A stretch of DNA of 59,788 nt, taken from contig NZ_KE386947.1 in the NCBI RefSeq assembly GCF_000429725.1, positions 21,337 through 81,124 of the forward strand, in the 5' to 3' direction. Of this stretch, positions 33,529 to 41,821 are shown in pieces. The translations under genes were made by a program, and so were the position numbers. Every line of letters starts with the position of its first letter. The first letter of the stretch is position 1. The DNA comes from Alkalicoccus chagannorensis DSM 18086 (GTDB taxonomy: Bacteria > Bacillota > Bacilli > Bacillales > Salisediminibacteriaceae). The notes below the pieces were generated by a model. That model had not been told where the DNA came from, made no database searches, and saw only the letters and a program-made list of their open reading frames with translations.

Positions 33529-34647
33529 ATGAGAGACTTTATGAAACCATACACACTGCCGGGCGGTGCGGAGCTGCGGAACCGCATCATGCTGGCACCA
33601 ATGACCAACTTCTCATCCGGAGAAGATGGACGTACCACGGAAGCCGAGCGGGAGTATTACCGCGTCCGTTCCACAGGCGTCGGCGCCGTGATCACCGCCT
33701 GCGCGAATGTGACGCCGGGCGGCCAGGGCTTTCCGGGCGAAATCGGGGTGGACCGTGATGATCTCGTAGACAGCCTGGGCCAGCTAGCGGATACGATCCA
33801 TGGAGAAGGGGCGAAAGCGATCCTGCAGATTTTCCACGGCGGCCGCATGGCGCCCCCGGAGCTGCTCCCGGAAAAAGAGTCCGTCAGTGCCAGTGCCGTA
33901 CCTGCTGTCCGTGAAGGCGCAGCGGTTCCACGCGAACTGACCGGCGCAGAGATTAAAGACATCATCAAAGCTTTCGGCGATGCGACGCGACGGGCGATCC
34001 GTGCCGGCTATGACGGCGTGGAAATCCACGGAGCGAACACGTACCTGATCCAGCAGTTCTTCTCCCCGCACTCCAACCGCCGCGAAGACGAATGGGGCGG
34101 CACGCTGGAGAAGCGTCTCCGTTTCCCGCTGGCCGTCGTGCATGAAGTGCAGAAGGCAGCAGCAGAAGCGCCGGAAGGCTTCATCGTCGGCTATCGTTTT
34201 TCTCCGGAGGAAAAAGAAGAGCCGGGTATTACGATGGAGGATACAGAAGTGCTGATTCGCCGTCTGGCGGACGAAGGACTCGACTATCTCCACGTGTCCG
34301 TGCAGGACTTCCATGCCGGCTCGATGCGCGACGAGCAGGATAAGCGCTCCCGCGTGCAGCTCGTGCAGGATGTCGTCGGCGAGACGGTGCCTGTCGTCGG
34401 CGTTGGATCGATGTACACACCGGAACAGGTCGAGGATGCGATGAAGGGCGGCGTGCCGCTGATGGCAATCGGCCGCGGATTGATTGTTGAGCCGGACTGG
34501 ATCGAAAAAGTCGAATCCGACCGCGAAGGAGAAATCCGTACATCCTTGTCTGTCGATGACCGCGAAAAGCTGGTCGTACCGGAGCCGCTCTGGAATGCGA
34601 TCGTCAACACACCGGGCTGGTTCCCGGTCAAAGAACACAGCAGCTGA
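33529..34647 (+). CDS. NADH:flavin oxidoreductase (old yellow enzyme family)
   Basis: A 372-residue TIM-barrel FMN enzyme. APMTNFSS near 24, the active-site region EIHGANTYLIQQFFSPHSNRRED (about 166-188), and the FMN phosphate site VPLMAIGRGL near 316-325 identify the OYE family. These reduce activated C=C bonds, nitro compounds or quinones. AGGAGG precedes the ATG. A CTTCCGGAAG palindrome (about 33472-33481) lies near a TATAAA box at 33491-33496. The 560-bp gap before it (32963-33528) holds no other convincing gene. Confidence 0.9.
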   Translation: MRDFMKPYTLPGGAELRNRIMLAPMTNFSSGEDGRTTEAEREYYRVRSTGVGAVITACANVTPGGQGFPGEIGVDRDDLVDSLGQLADTIHGEGAKAILQIFHGGRMAPPELLPEKESVSASAVPAVREGAAVPRELTGAEIKDIIKAFGDATRRAIRAGYDGVEIHGANTYLIQQFFSPHSNRREDEWGGTLEKRLRFPLAVVHEVQKAAAEAPEGFIVGYRFSPEEKEEPGITMEDTEVLIRRLADEGLDYLHVSVQDFHAGSMRDEQDKRSRVQLVQDVVGETVPVVGVGSMYTPEQVEDAMKGGVPLMAIGRGLIVEPDWIEKVESDREGEIRTSLSVDDREKLVVPEPLWNAIVNTPGWFPVKEHSS

Positions 34648-34661
34648 AGCTGAGTCACGCG

Positions 34662-34699
34662 CCTCCATGTCCTGAAGAAGGACATGGAGGCGTTTTTTT
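34662..34699 (+). terminator. Terminator of the OYE gene
   Basis: CCTCCATGTCC / GGACATGGAGG with seven-base loop, then CG and seven Ts. Confidence 0.95.
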
Positions 34700-34703
34700 G
34701 AAG

Positions 34704-34841
34704 TATAGGAATGTATAAGTTTTCATACAAGAAGACGGCGGCTTCCTGCGCTGCACGGGCAGAAAGAAAACCTCTTTCTTCCCTCGAAAAGCTAGCAGCG
34801 ATGCAGCACGCCGTTCCGACCAAAAGGCGCTTTGCGCTTTT
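34704..34841 (+). repeat. 140-bp structured repeat, copy 6
   Basis: Starts TATAGGAATGTATAAG right after a terminator. The central stem is now AGAAAG/CTTTCT and the final AAAAGGCGCTTTGCGCTTTT is unchanged. Confidence 0.93.
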
Positions 34842-34964
34842 ATTCGTATGCCTGCCCGGAAAGGTAATGGAAGTACTTTTAGATAAAGGTTGGGTTGTTT
34901 TTGTGAGTATTGGAAAACATCGAGGTGATAGGTGAGGAGAAGATGCCATCTCCTCAAGTGCTGA

Positions 34965-35151
34965 ATGACCGCTGGCTCCTGCTGAGTGACCGAGCCGCGG
35001 TGTGGAACGTCCGCTGGAGCGAGCGGAGTGACTGCGCAGCGCCCGAATGACCGCGTTTTACCATTGAATGACTGCCGGCGGCGTCTGAATGACCGCCCGG
35101 AGCCGCGGAACGTCCGAGCCGGCGGCGCGAATGACCGAGCGGCACCATAAC
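34965..35151 (+). repeat. 21-bp repeat array, copy 2 (9 units)
   Basis: Heptamers at 34965, 34986, 35007, 35028, 19-bp step, 35047, 35068, 35089, 35110 and 35131: ATGACCG, GTGACCG, ACGTCCG, GTGACTG, then ATGACCG, ATGACTG, ATGACCG, ACGTCCG, ATGACCG. It is the clearest copy. It does not code for a supported gene. Confidence 0.92.
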
Positions 35152-35196
35152 CACGTACGCGTTCAACCGCGCAGCCCATGATTCCAGTGTTTCCGC

Positions 35197-35283
35197 GACT
35201 GCCCCGGCAGTCGTAGAGCGAAAAGGGCTTGGGTCATCAGCTGTTCTCTCGTTCCGGTTCTGTAAAGCTGAGCTGAATGACCG
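35197..35283 (+). repeat. Leader of the 21-bp element with a single unit (truncated copy)
   Basis: Hairpin GACTGCCCCGGCAGTC (35197-35212), GGGCTTGGGT (35224-35233), and one ATGACCG heptamer (35277-35283), in the same order and spacing as complete copies; later units are lost. Confidence 0.7.
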
Positions 35284-35447
35284 CGCAGCGCCATCCCTCT
35301 GTACGCATTCTTTGGCCGCACAAACGTGTTGCTCAGGATACCGCCTGCTCCTGCTCCTCCTTCGTCTGCTCGTTTTCGCCCACGAAGGAGACAGAGGCGG
35401 GGCATGTGTGCTATGATGACAAAAAATTTGTCCGCAGGAGGGGTTGC

Positions 35448-36821
35448 ATGAATCGAACGCTGGACGCGATGTACCGGAGGTTGACGGAGGAAGTGGATGT
35501 CGGTGTGCACGCGGTGGATGAGCGCGGGATCAGCGTGTTGTATAACCGCAAGATTTCGGAGATGGAAAACATGGATCCGGAAGAGGTGCTCGGCCGGGCG
35601 ATTCAGGATGTGTTTACGTTTGAGAAGGGGGAGAGTACGCTCTACCGGGTGCTGGAGACAGAGGTCATGTCGCGCGGGGCGCGGCAGACGTATCGGAATA
35701 ACAAAGGGATGGAGATTACGGCGGTGAATGACACGTTTCCGGTGTATGAGAATGGGGTGCTGGTTGGTGCGCTGGAGATTTCGAAAGACGTGACGCGGCT
35801 GGAAAAATTGGTGGAAGAAAATATGCGCAGTTCGCGGCGGCGCTTTGGCTTTGATGATATTATCGGCACGAGCCGGGCGCTGCGCGAAGTGATTGAGCAT
35901 GCGAAGCGGGCGGTGCGGACGACGTCGTCGGTGCTGATCATCGGGGAAACGGGGACCGGGAAAGAGTTGTTCGCGCAGAGCATGCACAGCGGCAGTCCGC
36001 GTGCCAGCGGTCCGTTTGTGAGCCAAAACTGTGCCGCGCTGCCGGAAAGTCTCATCGAGGGCATTTTGTTCGGTACCAAAAAAGGCGCGTTCACGGGGGC
36101 GGAAAACCGGCCGGGACTGTTTGAAGAAGCGGACGGCGGCACGCTGCTTTTAGATGAGCTGAACTCGCTCAGTCCAGCGCTCCAGTCGAAGCTGCTGCGG
36201 GTGATTCAGGACAAGTCGATCCGCCGGGTCGGTGACAGCGAAGAGCGGTCAGTCGATGTGCGGCTGGTGGCGACGATGAATGAGGATCCGATTGACGCCA
36301 TTCAGGCCGGCCGGCTGCGCAAGGATTTGTACTACCGGCTGAGCGTCGTGACGCTGTTCATTCCGCCGCTCCGGGACCGGCCGGAAGACCTGGAGCCGCT
36401 GCTTGCGCACTTTCTAAGGAAGTATCAGGCGCTGTTCCAGCTGGAGACGCCCGGCTTTTCGGAGGAAGCGCTGGCGTTGATGCACGGCTACCACTGGCCC
36501 GGCAACGTCCGGGAAGCCGAGCATGTTGTGGAAGGAGCGCTCAACCTGCTGCAGCCGGGGGAAATGATTCAGCCGGAGCACCTGCCGCCGCATGTAAACG
36601 GCGGGAAAAAGCGGGCGGAACCAGAACCCGACATGCAGGAGGAGACCCCGGTGGACGAAGAGTTGAAGCCGTTTCTGGCGGAACAGGAGAAGCGCTACTT
36701 GCAGCGGCTGCTGCGGCAGCATGATTATCACGTGCAGAAAACAGCCACGGCGGCCGGTTTGACGAGGCAGAGCCTGCAGTATCGAATGAAACGGCTGGGG
36801 ATCAAAAAAATTCGGCGGTAA
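35448..36821 (+). CDS. rocR: Sigma-54-dependent activator, RocR-like
   Basis: A 457-residue NtrC-family enhancer-binding protein (B. subtilis RocR: 461). The PAS-like sensor is at about 10-120. The AAA+ domain at about 135-375 has Walker A GETGTGKE (166-173), GAFTGA (213-218, contact with sigma-54), Walker B LLLDE (233-237), and YHWPGNVREAEH. A C-terminal Fis-type helix-turn-helix is at about 415-455. The start at 35448 follows GCAGGAGGGG. It probably senses arginine/ornithine and activates rocD through the -24/-12 promoter at 36919. Identity is supported by the rocD-rocA neighbours. Confidence 0.9.
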   Translation: MNRTLDAMYRRLTEEVDVGVHAVDERGISVLYNRKISEMENMDPEEVLGRAIQDVFTFEKGESTLYRVLETEVMSRGARQTYRNNKGMEITAVNDTFPVYENGVLVGALEISKDVTRLEKLVEENMRSSRRRFGFDDIIGTSRALREVIEHAKRAVRTTSSVLIIGETGTGKELFAQSMHSGSPRASGPFVSQNCAALPESLIEGILFGTKKGAFTGAENRPGLFEEADGGTLLLDELNSLSPALQSKLLRVIQDKSIRRVGDSEERSVDVRLVATMNEDPIDAIQAGRLRKDLYYRLSVVTLFIPPLRDRPEDLEPLLAHFLRKYQALFQLETPGFSEEALALMHGYHWPGNVREAEHVVEGALNLLQPGEMIQPEHLPPHVNGGKKRAEPEPDMQEETPVDEELKPFLAEQEKRYLQRLLRQHDYHVQKTATAAGLTRQSLQYRMKRLGIKKIRR

Positions 36822-36918
36822 GATCCGATGCCAAATCAGCATGCGCTTTCTTTTTGTCTTATGCCTACTTTTTCGTCATCGATTGAAAGCGGATTCCCGA
36901 AATCACAGGGTGCTTCTT

Positions 36919-36934
36919 TGGCATGGAATTTGCA
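36919..36934 (+). promoter_or_regulatory. Sigma-54 (-24/-12) promoter of rocD
   Basis: TGGCATGGAATTTGCA fits the TGGCAYRN4TTGCW consensus at every defined position, 27 bases upstream of the rocD start and 98 bases after the stop of the sigma-54 activator gene. The activator binding site was not pinned down; CGCTTTC/GAAAGCG arms at about 36843-36892 are a candidate. Confidence 0.9.
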
Positions 36935-36961
36935 TAAGAAGGGAGGCAGGAGGGGATGACC

Positions 36962-38167
36962 ATGAATACAGCCACCAGTACGCAGGGTGTGATTGAGCAG
37001 ACGGAAAAACACGGCGCACGGAATTATCACCCACTGCCGATTGTCATTTCCAAAGCAGAAGGAGCCTGGGTGGAAGATCCGGAAGGGCGCCGTTATATTG
37101 ATATGCTGAGTGCCTATTCGGCGCTGAATCAGGGCCACCGGCACCCGGATATCATCCAGGCGCTGAAGGACCAGGCGGACGAAGTAACTTTGACGTCCCG
37201 CGCGTTTCACAACGATAAACTCGGCTTGTTCTATGATAAAGTCAGTGCGCTGACCAACAAGGAGCTCGTGCTGCCGATGAATACAGGAGCGGAAGCGGTG
37301 GAGACGGCCGTCAAAGCGGCGAGGCGATGGGCTTACCGTGTCAAAGGCGTACCGCGCTTTGAAGCCGAGATCATCGGCTGCCATGGTAATTTCCACGGCC
37401 GGACGATGACAGCGGTGTCGCTTGCAGCCCAGGAAGAAGACGGCACGGATTTCGGACCGATGCTTCCGGGGATGCGGACGATTCCGTACGGCGATACAGA
37501 AGCTCTGCGCCGCATGATCAATGCCAACACAGCGGCCTTTCTCGTCGAGCCGATCCAGGGCGAAGGCGGCGTCGTCATGCCGCCGGAAGGTTTTCTCCGG
37601 GAAGCGCAGAAAATCTGCCGGGAGAACAATGTGCTGTTCATTGCCGATGAGATCCAGACGGGCCTCTGCCGGACGGGACGGACGTTTGCCTGTGACTGGG
37701 AGGACGTGCATCCAGACATGTATATCCTCGGCAAGGCCCTCGGCGGGGGCGTGTTCCCGATTTCCTGTGTTGCAGCAGATGAGGACGTACTCGGCGTGTT
37801 TGATCCGGGTTCGCACGGCTCCACGTTCGGCGGTAATCCGCTCGGGGCAGCTGTCGCGGTCGCATCGCTGGATGTACTGGAGAAAGAAGGGCTTGCCGCA
37901 CGCTCAGAACGGCTCGGTGACTATTTCCGCGGCCGCCTGGCGCAGATCGACAATCCGAAAATCAAAGAAATCCGCGGACGCGGCCTCTTCATCGGCGTGG
38001 AACTGACAGAACCTGCACGAAGCAGCTGTGAAAAGCTGAAAGAAGCCGGACTGCTCTGTAAGGAAACGCAGCAGAACGTGATTCGCTTTGCTCCGCCGCT
38101 CGTCATCGAGGAAGAAGATCTCGACTGGGCGATTGAGCAGATTGAGGAAGTCCTTCAGGCTCTGTAG
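36962..38167 (+). CDS. rocD: Ornithine aminotransferase
   Basis: A 401-residue PLP class-III aminotransferase. The PLP lysine is Lys258 ([10 protein letters not shown]); cofactor-contact motifs [23 protein letters not shown] and [14 protein letters not shown] are intact. It converts ornithine and 2-oxoglutarate to glutamate semialdehyde and glutamate in arginine catabolism. ATG at 36962 fits AGGAGGGG better than 36956. The length matches B. subtilis RocD (401). It forms a unit with rocA. Confidence 0.94.
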   Translation: MNTATSTQGVIEQTEKHGARNYHPLPIVISKAEGAWVEDPEGRRYIDMLSAYSALNQGHRHPDIIQALKDQADEVTLTSRAFHNDKLGLFYDKVSALTNKELVLPMNTGAEAVETAVKAARRWAYRVKGVPRFEAEIIGCHGNFHGRTMTAVSLAAQEEDGTDFGPMLPGMRTIPYGDTEALRRMINANTAAFLVEPIQGEGGVVMPPEGFLREAQKICRENNVLFIADEIQTGLCRTGRTFACDWEDVHPDMYILGKALGGGVFPISCVAADEDVLGVFDPGSHGSTFGGNPLGAAVAVASLDVLEKEGLAARSERLGDYFRGRLAQIDNPKIKEIRGRGLFIGVELTEPARSSCEKLKEAGLLCKETQQNVIRFAPPLVIEEEDLDWAIEQIEEVLQAL

Positions 38168-38245
38168 CAGGAATGTTTGAAGGTCATGTCGAAGAAGGTA
38201 TAGGCTGATAACGGCACGTTTACTATATGAAAGGAGAGGATAGGC

Positions 38246-39793
38246 ATGTATACAGAATACCGTCATGAACCATTTACGGATTTCACGAAAGAAGAGAATC
38301 AGAAGGAGTTTCTTGAGGCACTCGCGAAAGTCAAGGAGGACATCGGCAAGGAGTATCCGCTGATTATCGGTGGGAAAGAAGTGACGACAGAGGAAAAGCT
38401 CGTCAGCTACAATCCGTGTAACAAGACGGAAGTGATCGGAAGTACATCCAAAGCTTCTCCGAAAGAACTGGATCAGGCATTCGCTGCAGCGAAAGAAGCG
38501 TTTAAAACGTGGAGTCAGACGAACCCGACGGCACGGGCTGAACTCTTGTTCCGTGCAGCGGCCATCATGCGCCGCCGGAAGCATGAAATGTCTGCCACGG
38601 TAGTAAAAGAAGCCGGGAAGCCTTGGCGTGAAGCGGATATTGAAGTGGCAGAAGGTATCGACTTCATGGAATACTACGGTCGTCAGATGATTGAGCTGAA
38701 GGACGGCAAGAAAATCGTCAGCCGGGACGGAGAAAGCAACCAGTACGTGTACACGTCCGCTGGTGTCGCTGTCACGATTCCGCCGTGGAACTTCTCTGCG
38801 GCCATCATGATCGGTACGACGGTTGCCCCGCTTGTTACCGGCAACACGGTGCTTATGAAGCCGGCAGAGCCGACGCCGCTGATTGCCGCAAAATTCGTGG
38901 ATATCATGCGCGAAGCTGGCGTACCGGACGGCGTGCTCAACTTTGTTCCGGGTGAACCGCATGAGATTGGGGACTACCTCGTCGATCATAAAGACACCGC
39001 GCTGATCACGTTTACCGGATCGAAAGCGACAGGTCTCCGCATCATGGAGCGGGCGGCGAAAGTACAGGAAGGCCAGCAGCATCTCAAGCGCGTGCTCGCA
39101 GAAATGGGCGGTAAAGATACGGTCGTCGTCGACAAAGAAGCCGACGTCGAAACAGCGGTGGAAGCCATCGTCACAGCCGCTTTCAACTTCTCCGGTCAGA
39201 AGTGTTCGGCCGGCTCCCGCGCGGTCATCCACGAGGATCTGTATGATCAGGTGGCAGAACGTGTCGTCGAAGAGACTGAGAAGCTGACCCTCGGCGATTC
39301 CGAGAAGTTCGAGAACTACCTCGGGCCCGTGATCAATCAGAAGGCGTATGACAAGGTCACGAGCTATATCAACATCGGGAAAGAAGAAGGTAAGCTGCTC
39401 ACCGGCGACGAGTCCGATGATTCCACAGGCTATTTCATCAAGCCGACGATTTTCGGCGATCTGGATCCGCAGGCGCGCATCATGAAAGAAGAGATTTTCG
39501 GTCCGGTTCTCGCGCTTGCAAAGGCGAAGAGTTACAAAGAGGCGATCGACATTGCCAACAACACCGAATACGGCCTGACAGGCGCCGTCATTTCGACGAA
39601 TGTCGAGAACATGGAGTATGCGAAGCGGCACTTCCATGTCGGAAACCTGTACTTCAACCGTAACTGTACCGGTGCAATCGTCGGTTACCATCCGTTCGGC
39701 GGATTCAAGCTTTCCGGTACCGACTCCAAAGCCGGTGGCCCGGATCACCTGCTGCAGTACCTGCTTCCGAAATCCATCAGCCAGGCATTGTAA
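38246..39793 (+). CDS. rocA: 1-pyrroline-5-carboxylate dehydrogenase
   Basis: A 515-residue aldehyde dehydrogenase oxidising glutamate semialdehyde (P5C) to glutamate with NAD+. General base Glu286 (LAEMGGKDT) and nucleophile Cys320 ([12 protein letters not shown]) are present; [10 protein letters not shown] and FTGSKATG bind NAD. The length equals that of RocA. AAAGGAGAGG precedes the ATG, 78 bases after rocD; no terminator separates them, so it likely shares the sigma-54 promoter. Confidence 0.95.
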   Translation: MYTEYRHEPFTDFTKEENQKEFLEALAKVKEDIGKEYPLIIGGKEVTTEEKLVSYNPCNKTEVIGSTSKASPKELDQAFAAAKEAFKTWSQTNPTARAELLFRAAAIMRRRKHEMSATVVKEAGKPWREADIEVAEGIDFMEYYGRQMIELKDGKKIVSRDGESNQYVYTSAGVAVTIPPWNFSAAIMIGTTVAPLVTGNTVLMKPAEPTPLIAAKFVDIMREAGVPDGVLNFVPGEPHEIGDYLVDHKDTALITFTGSKATGLRIMERAAKVQEGQQHLKRVLAEMGGKDTVVVDKEADVETAVEAIVTAAFNFSGQKCSAGSRAVIHEDLYDQVAERVVEETEKLTLGDSEKFENYLGPVINQKAYDKVTSYINIGKEEGKLLTGDESDDSTGYFIKPTIFGDLDPQARIMKEEIFGPVLALAKAKSYKEAIDIANNTEYGLTGAVISTNVENMEYAKRHFHVGNLYFNRNCTGAIVGYHPFGGFKLSGTDSKAGGPDHLLQYLLPKSISQAL

Positions 39794-39847
39794 TGACACC
39801 ATGATCTTTAAGAAGAAACAAAACCGGGGATCCCCCCCGGCTGATGA

Positions 39848-39886
39848 AAAAGAGCGGCCCTCTCCTGTAGAGGGCCGTTCTTTTTT
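39848..39886 (+). terminator. Terminator of rocDA
   Basis: AGAGCGGCCCTC / GAGGGCCGTTCT stem, TCCTGTA loop, then six Ts. Confidence 0.95.
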
Positions 39887-39888
39887 GA

Positions 39889-39962
39889 TTATAGGAATGT
39901 ATGAGTGCTCATACAAGAAGACGGCGGCTTCATGCACTGCACGGCAAGAACGCGTGCGTTCA
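39889..39962 (+). repeat. 140-bp structured repeat, copy 7 (5' part)
   Basis: The first palindrome is a fully perfect TGTATGAGTGCTCATACA here, while other copies have TGTATAAGTTTTCATACA. The second stem is GAACGC/GCGTTC-like (CAAGAACGCGTGCGTTC). The 3' hairpin is missing. Confidence 0.75.
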
Positions 39963-40093
39963 TCTGAAAGCCAGCCGGACTGCAGTGGAGTTTCTTTCAC
40001 CAAGAAGCATGAACAGAAAGATAATGAAGGCGATGTGAATAGAAGGGAATTGACACAAAGATGTCACGGTGCATCCCCGGGTGCGGGAGGCGT

Positions 40094-40216
40094 ATGCATG
40101 GTATCATACAAAAAGAGCACCCCCTTTTACCTGGGAGTCACTCTGACTGGACAATCTTTATCTGCGGCAGTGGTCTCTGCTTTCTGATCATCTGCCTGGT
40201 ACGACTGGTTTATTGA
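40094..40216 (+). CDS. Possible 40-residue membrane peptide
   Basis: GGGAGG stands three bases before ATG at 40094. The frame ends at 40216 and contains one hydrophobic segment (TIFICGSGLCFLIICLVRLVY). Alternative ATG 40098 in another frame has better spacing but gives only 29 residues. Its end overlaps the stop of the minus-strand gene at 40210. Weakly supported. Confidence 0.25.
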   Translation: MHGIIQKEHPLLPGSHSDWTIFICGSGLCFLIICLVRLVY

Positions 40217-40377
40217 ATGTTATTATTCAGCTGGCGGCTCAGTTCGTTCGCCTGCTTGTATGACTCGGCCCGTGCGCGCTCGACACGCAGCTTGCGATGG
40301 ATGCACTGTTCATACTCTTCGTAGCAGAAGCCGTGATTGAAATACATCGCCTGCTCCATCTTCTCGGTAGTCCGCAA
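40210..40377 (-). CDS. Hypothetical small protein, 55 residues
   Basis: TTG start at 40377, six bases after an excellent AAAGGAGGAAG. It encodes a 55-residue charged, probably all-helical protein (MRTTEKMEQAMYFNHGFCYE, then EYEQCIHRKLRVERARAESY, ending SRQLNNNIQ) with three scattered cysteine/histidine positions. The window's codon style is kept. No family recognised. An upstream AT-rich 300-bp region separates it from the divergent desaturase and probably holds both promoters. Confidence 0.65.
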   Translation of the reverse strand: MRTTEKMEQAMYFNHGFCYEEYEQCIHRKLRVERARAESYKQANELSRQLNNNIQ

Positions 40378-40603
40378 GAATCTTCCTCCTTTCTATTTCG
40401 TAATAGAACTGCTTAAGAAGGTGTATTACCTGTTGACGGATGGCTCAAACTCGCATTTGGAAATATGATACAAAAGAGTGATATTACCTCTTTTATGTAA
40501 GGACTTTCATCTTAAACAGGTCATCTTGTGAGTCTTTCGTAAAGACTAGTTAACAGCGTTGTCACAATATGTCGTTCTTTTTAGTACCAGGTGTTATAAG
40601 CTA

Positions 40604-40632
40604 TTGTAAATTGTCAGATATGGTGTTATGAT
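40604..40632 (+). promoter_or_regulatory. Promoter of the desaturase gene
   Basis: TTGTAA (40604-40609), 17-bp spacer, TATGAT (40627-40632), with a GTTATGATAAC palindrome over the -10. The transcript would have a leader of about 50 bases. Confidence 0.65.
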
Positions 40633-40689
40633 AACCTTAGTAGAGCTTTTGTTCAGTAAAGTGTTAAAAGAAAAAGGAGGATTAACATC

Positions 40690-41751
40690 ATGCGCGAACT
40701 TCATTCGTTTGGATGGTATTCCAAACAGCTAAAAGAATATCTTCCGAAAAAAGCTTTTCGACCTGATCCGAAAAAACTGCTTGGCGGTGCTGCCTACCTA
40801 TTAGTCACGGTCGCTGCGATGCTGTCTGTCATTTTACTCCCGATACCAGCTCCAGCTGCACTTCTGCTTTCAATCGTGATCGGTATGAGCTTTGCCGGAA
40901 TGGGTTTTCTCGGACACGAAATTCTGCACGGAACGATTGTGAAGGCACCTGCGCTTCGTAATTTCTTAGGAGGTCTGTTTTTCTGGCCGCTTTGCACAGG
41001 TCCCCGTATTTGGAGAAAATGGCACAACATGACTCACCACGTGCATACCCAGCATGAAGAAAAGGACCCGGATACGTGGTTGACCGAGTCGAAAGTGAAA
41101 AACAGTCGACTCCTTCGTGCTATGTATCGTTTACCAATCTCCGTGCGGGCGTTTTTCGAATTCGCTTCCCAGACGGTGATGTTCACTCTTCACTCGACGC
41201 GCATGTTTGCAGCATATATTAAGGAATTCAACTCGAAGTCTGCACCAGCACTATGGATGCAGTTGATCCTCCCATGGGTGACATGGATTGGCCTGCTGCT
41301 GCTGGTCGGTTTCACGAACTGGATTTTCATCTACTTCATTCCACTGCTGATCGCCAACGGAATTGTCATGGCTTACATTTCCACCAATCACCGGCTTAAT
41401 CCGCAGACGGAAGTCAATGACCCTCTTGCCAACAGCCTTACGGTCACTGTACCGAAGTGGGTCGATGTGATTCATTTCAATTTCTCTCACCATACCGAGC
41501 ACCATCTGTTCCCGACGGTCAATTCGAAGTACTATCCGCTCGTGAAGCAGAAGGTCAAAGAATTCTGGCCGCACCTGTACCATGAAATGCCGATGGGGAA
41601 AGCCCTCATCGCACTTTGGAAAACTCCACGGCCATACTTCAACGGAAATCAGCTGATTGACCCGACAAGCGGTGGCCAGTACGGCACCCTGGGGAACAAC
41701 CTGATGGGCGAAGAACAGCCGCCGGAAGACGACAACAAAAAAGCACAATAA
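40690..41751 (+). CDS. des: Fatty acid desaturase
   Basis: A 353-residue membrane desaturase, the size of B. subtilis Des (352). The three histidine boxes are complete: GHEILHG (His76-His80), HNMTHHVHTQ (His112-His117) and FSHHTEHH (His268-His272); about four membrane helices lie between. It introduces a double bond into membrane lipid acyl chains, usually upon cold shock. AAAAGGAGG precedes the ATG. No DesKR pair is in the window. Confidence 0.9.
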   Translation: MRELHSFGWYSKQLKEYLPKKAFRPDPKKLLGGAAYLLVTVAAMLSVILLPIPAPAALLLSIVIGMSFAGMGFLGHEILHGTIVKAPALRNFLGGLFFWPLCTGPRIWRKWHNMTHHVHTQHEEKDPDTWLTESKVKNSRLLRAMYRLPISVRAFFEFASQTVMFTLHSTRMFAAYIKEFNSKSAPALWMQLILPWVTWIGLLLLVGFTNWIFIYFIPLLIANGIVMAYISTNHRLNPQTEVNDPLANSLTVTVPKWVDVIHFNFSHHTEHHLFPTVNSKYYPLVKQKVKEFWPHLYHEMPMGKALIALWKTPRPYFNGNQLIDPTSGGQYGTLGNNLMGEEQPPEDDNKKAQ

Positions 41752-41755
41752 TAAC

Positions 41756-41786
41756 AACCCCCGCTGCCATGCAGCGGGGGTTTTTT
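41756..41786 (+). terminator. Terminator of the desaturase gene
   Basis: CCCCCGCTGC-cat-GCAGCGGGGG then six Ts. Confidence 0.95.
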
Positions 41787-41821
41787 CGGTGTTGTGTAGT
41801 TTGATGCAGTCAAAATTGTTT

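Noticed and set aside
34965-35151. CRISPR array
   Set aside because: Repeat is only about 7-9 conserved bases with a 12-14-base variable part and fixed 21-bp period; no spacers of CRISPR size and no cas genes.
38246-39793. rocA as a generic aldehyde dehydrogenase
   Set aside because: Length, catalytic motifs and the rocR-rocD context favour P5C dehydrogenase specifically.
37904-40003. Minus-strand frame of 699 codons across rocA and the end of rocD
   Set aside because: Shadow of the well-supported rocD and rocA genes; His/Arg/Phe-rich translation, no family features.
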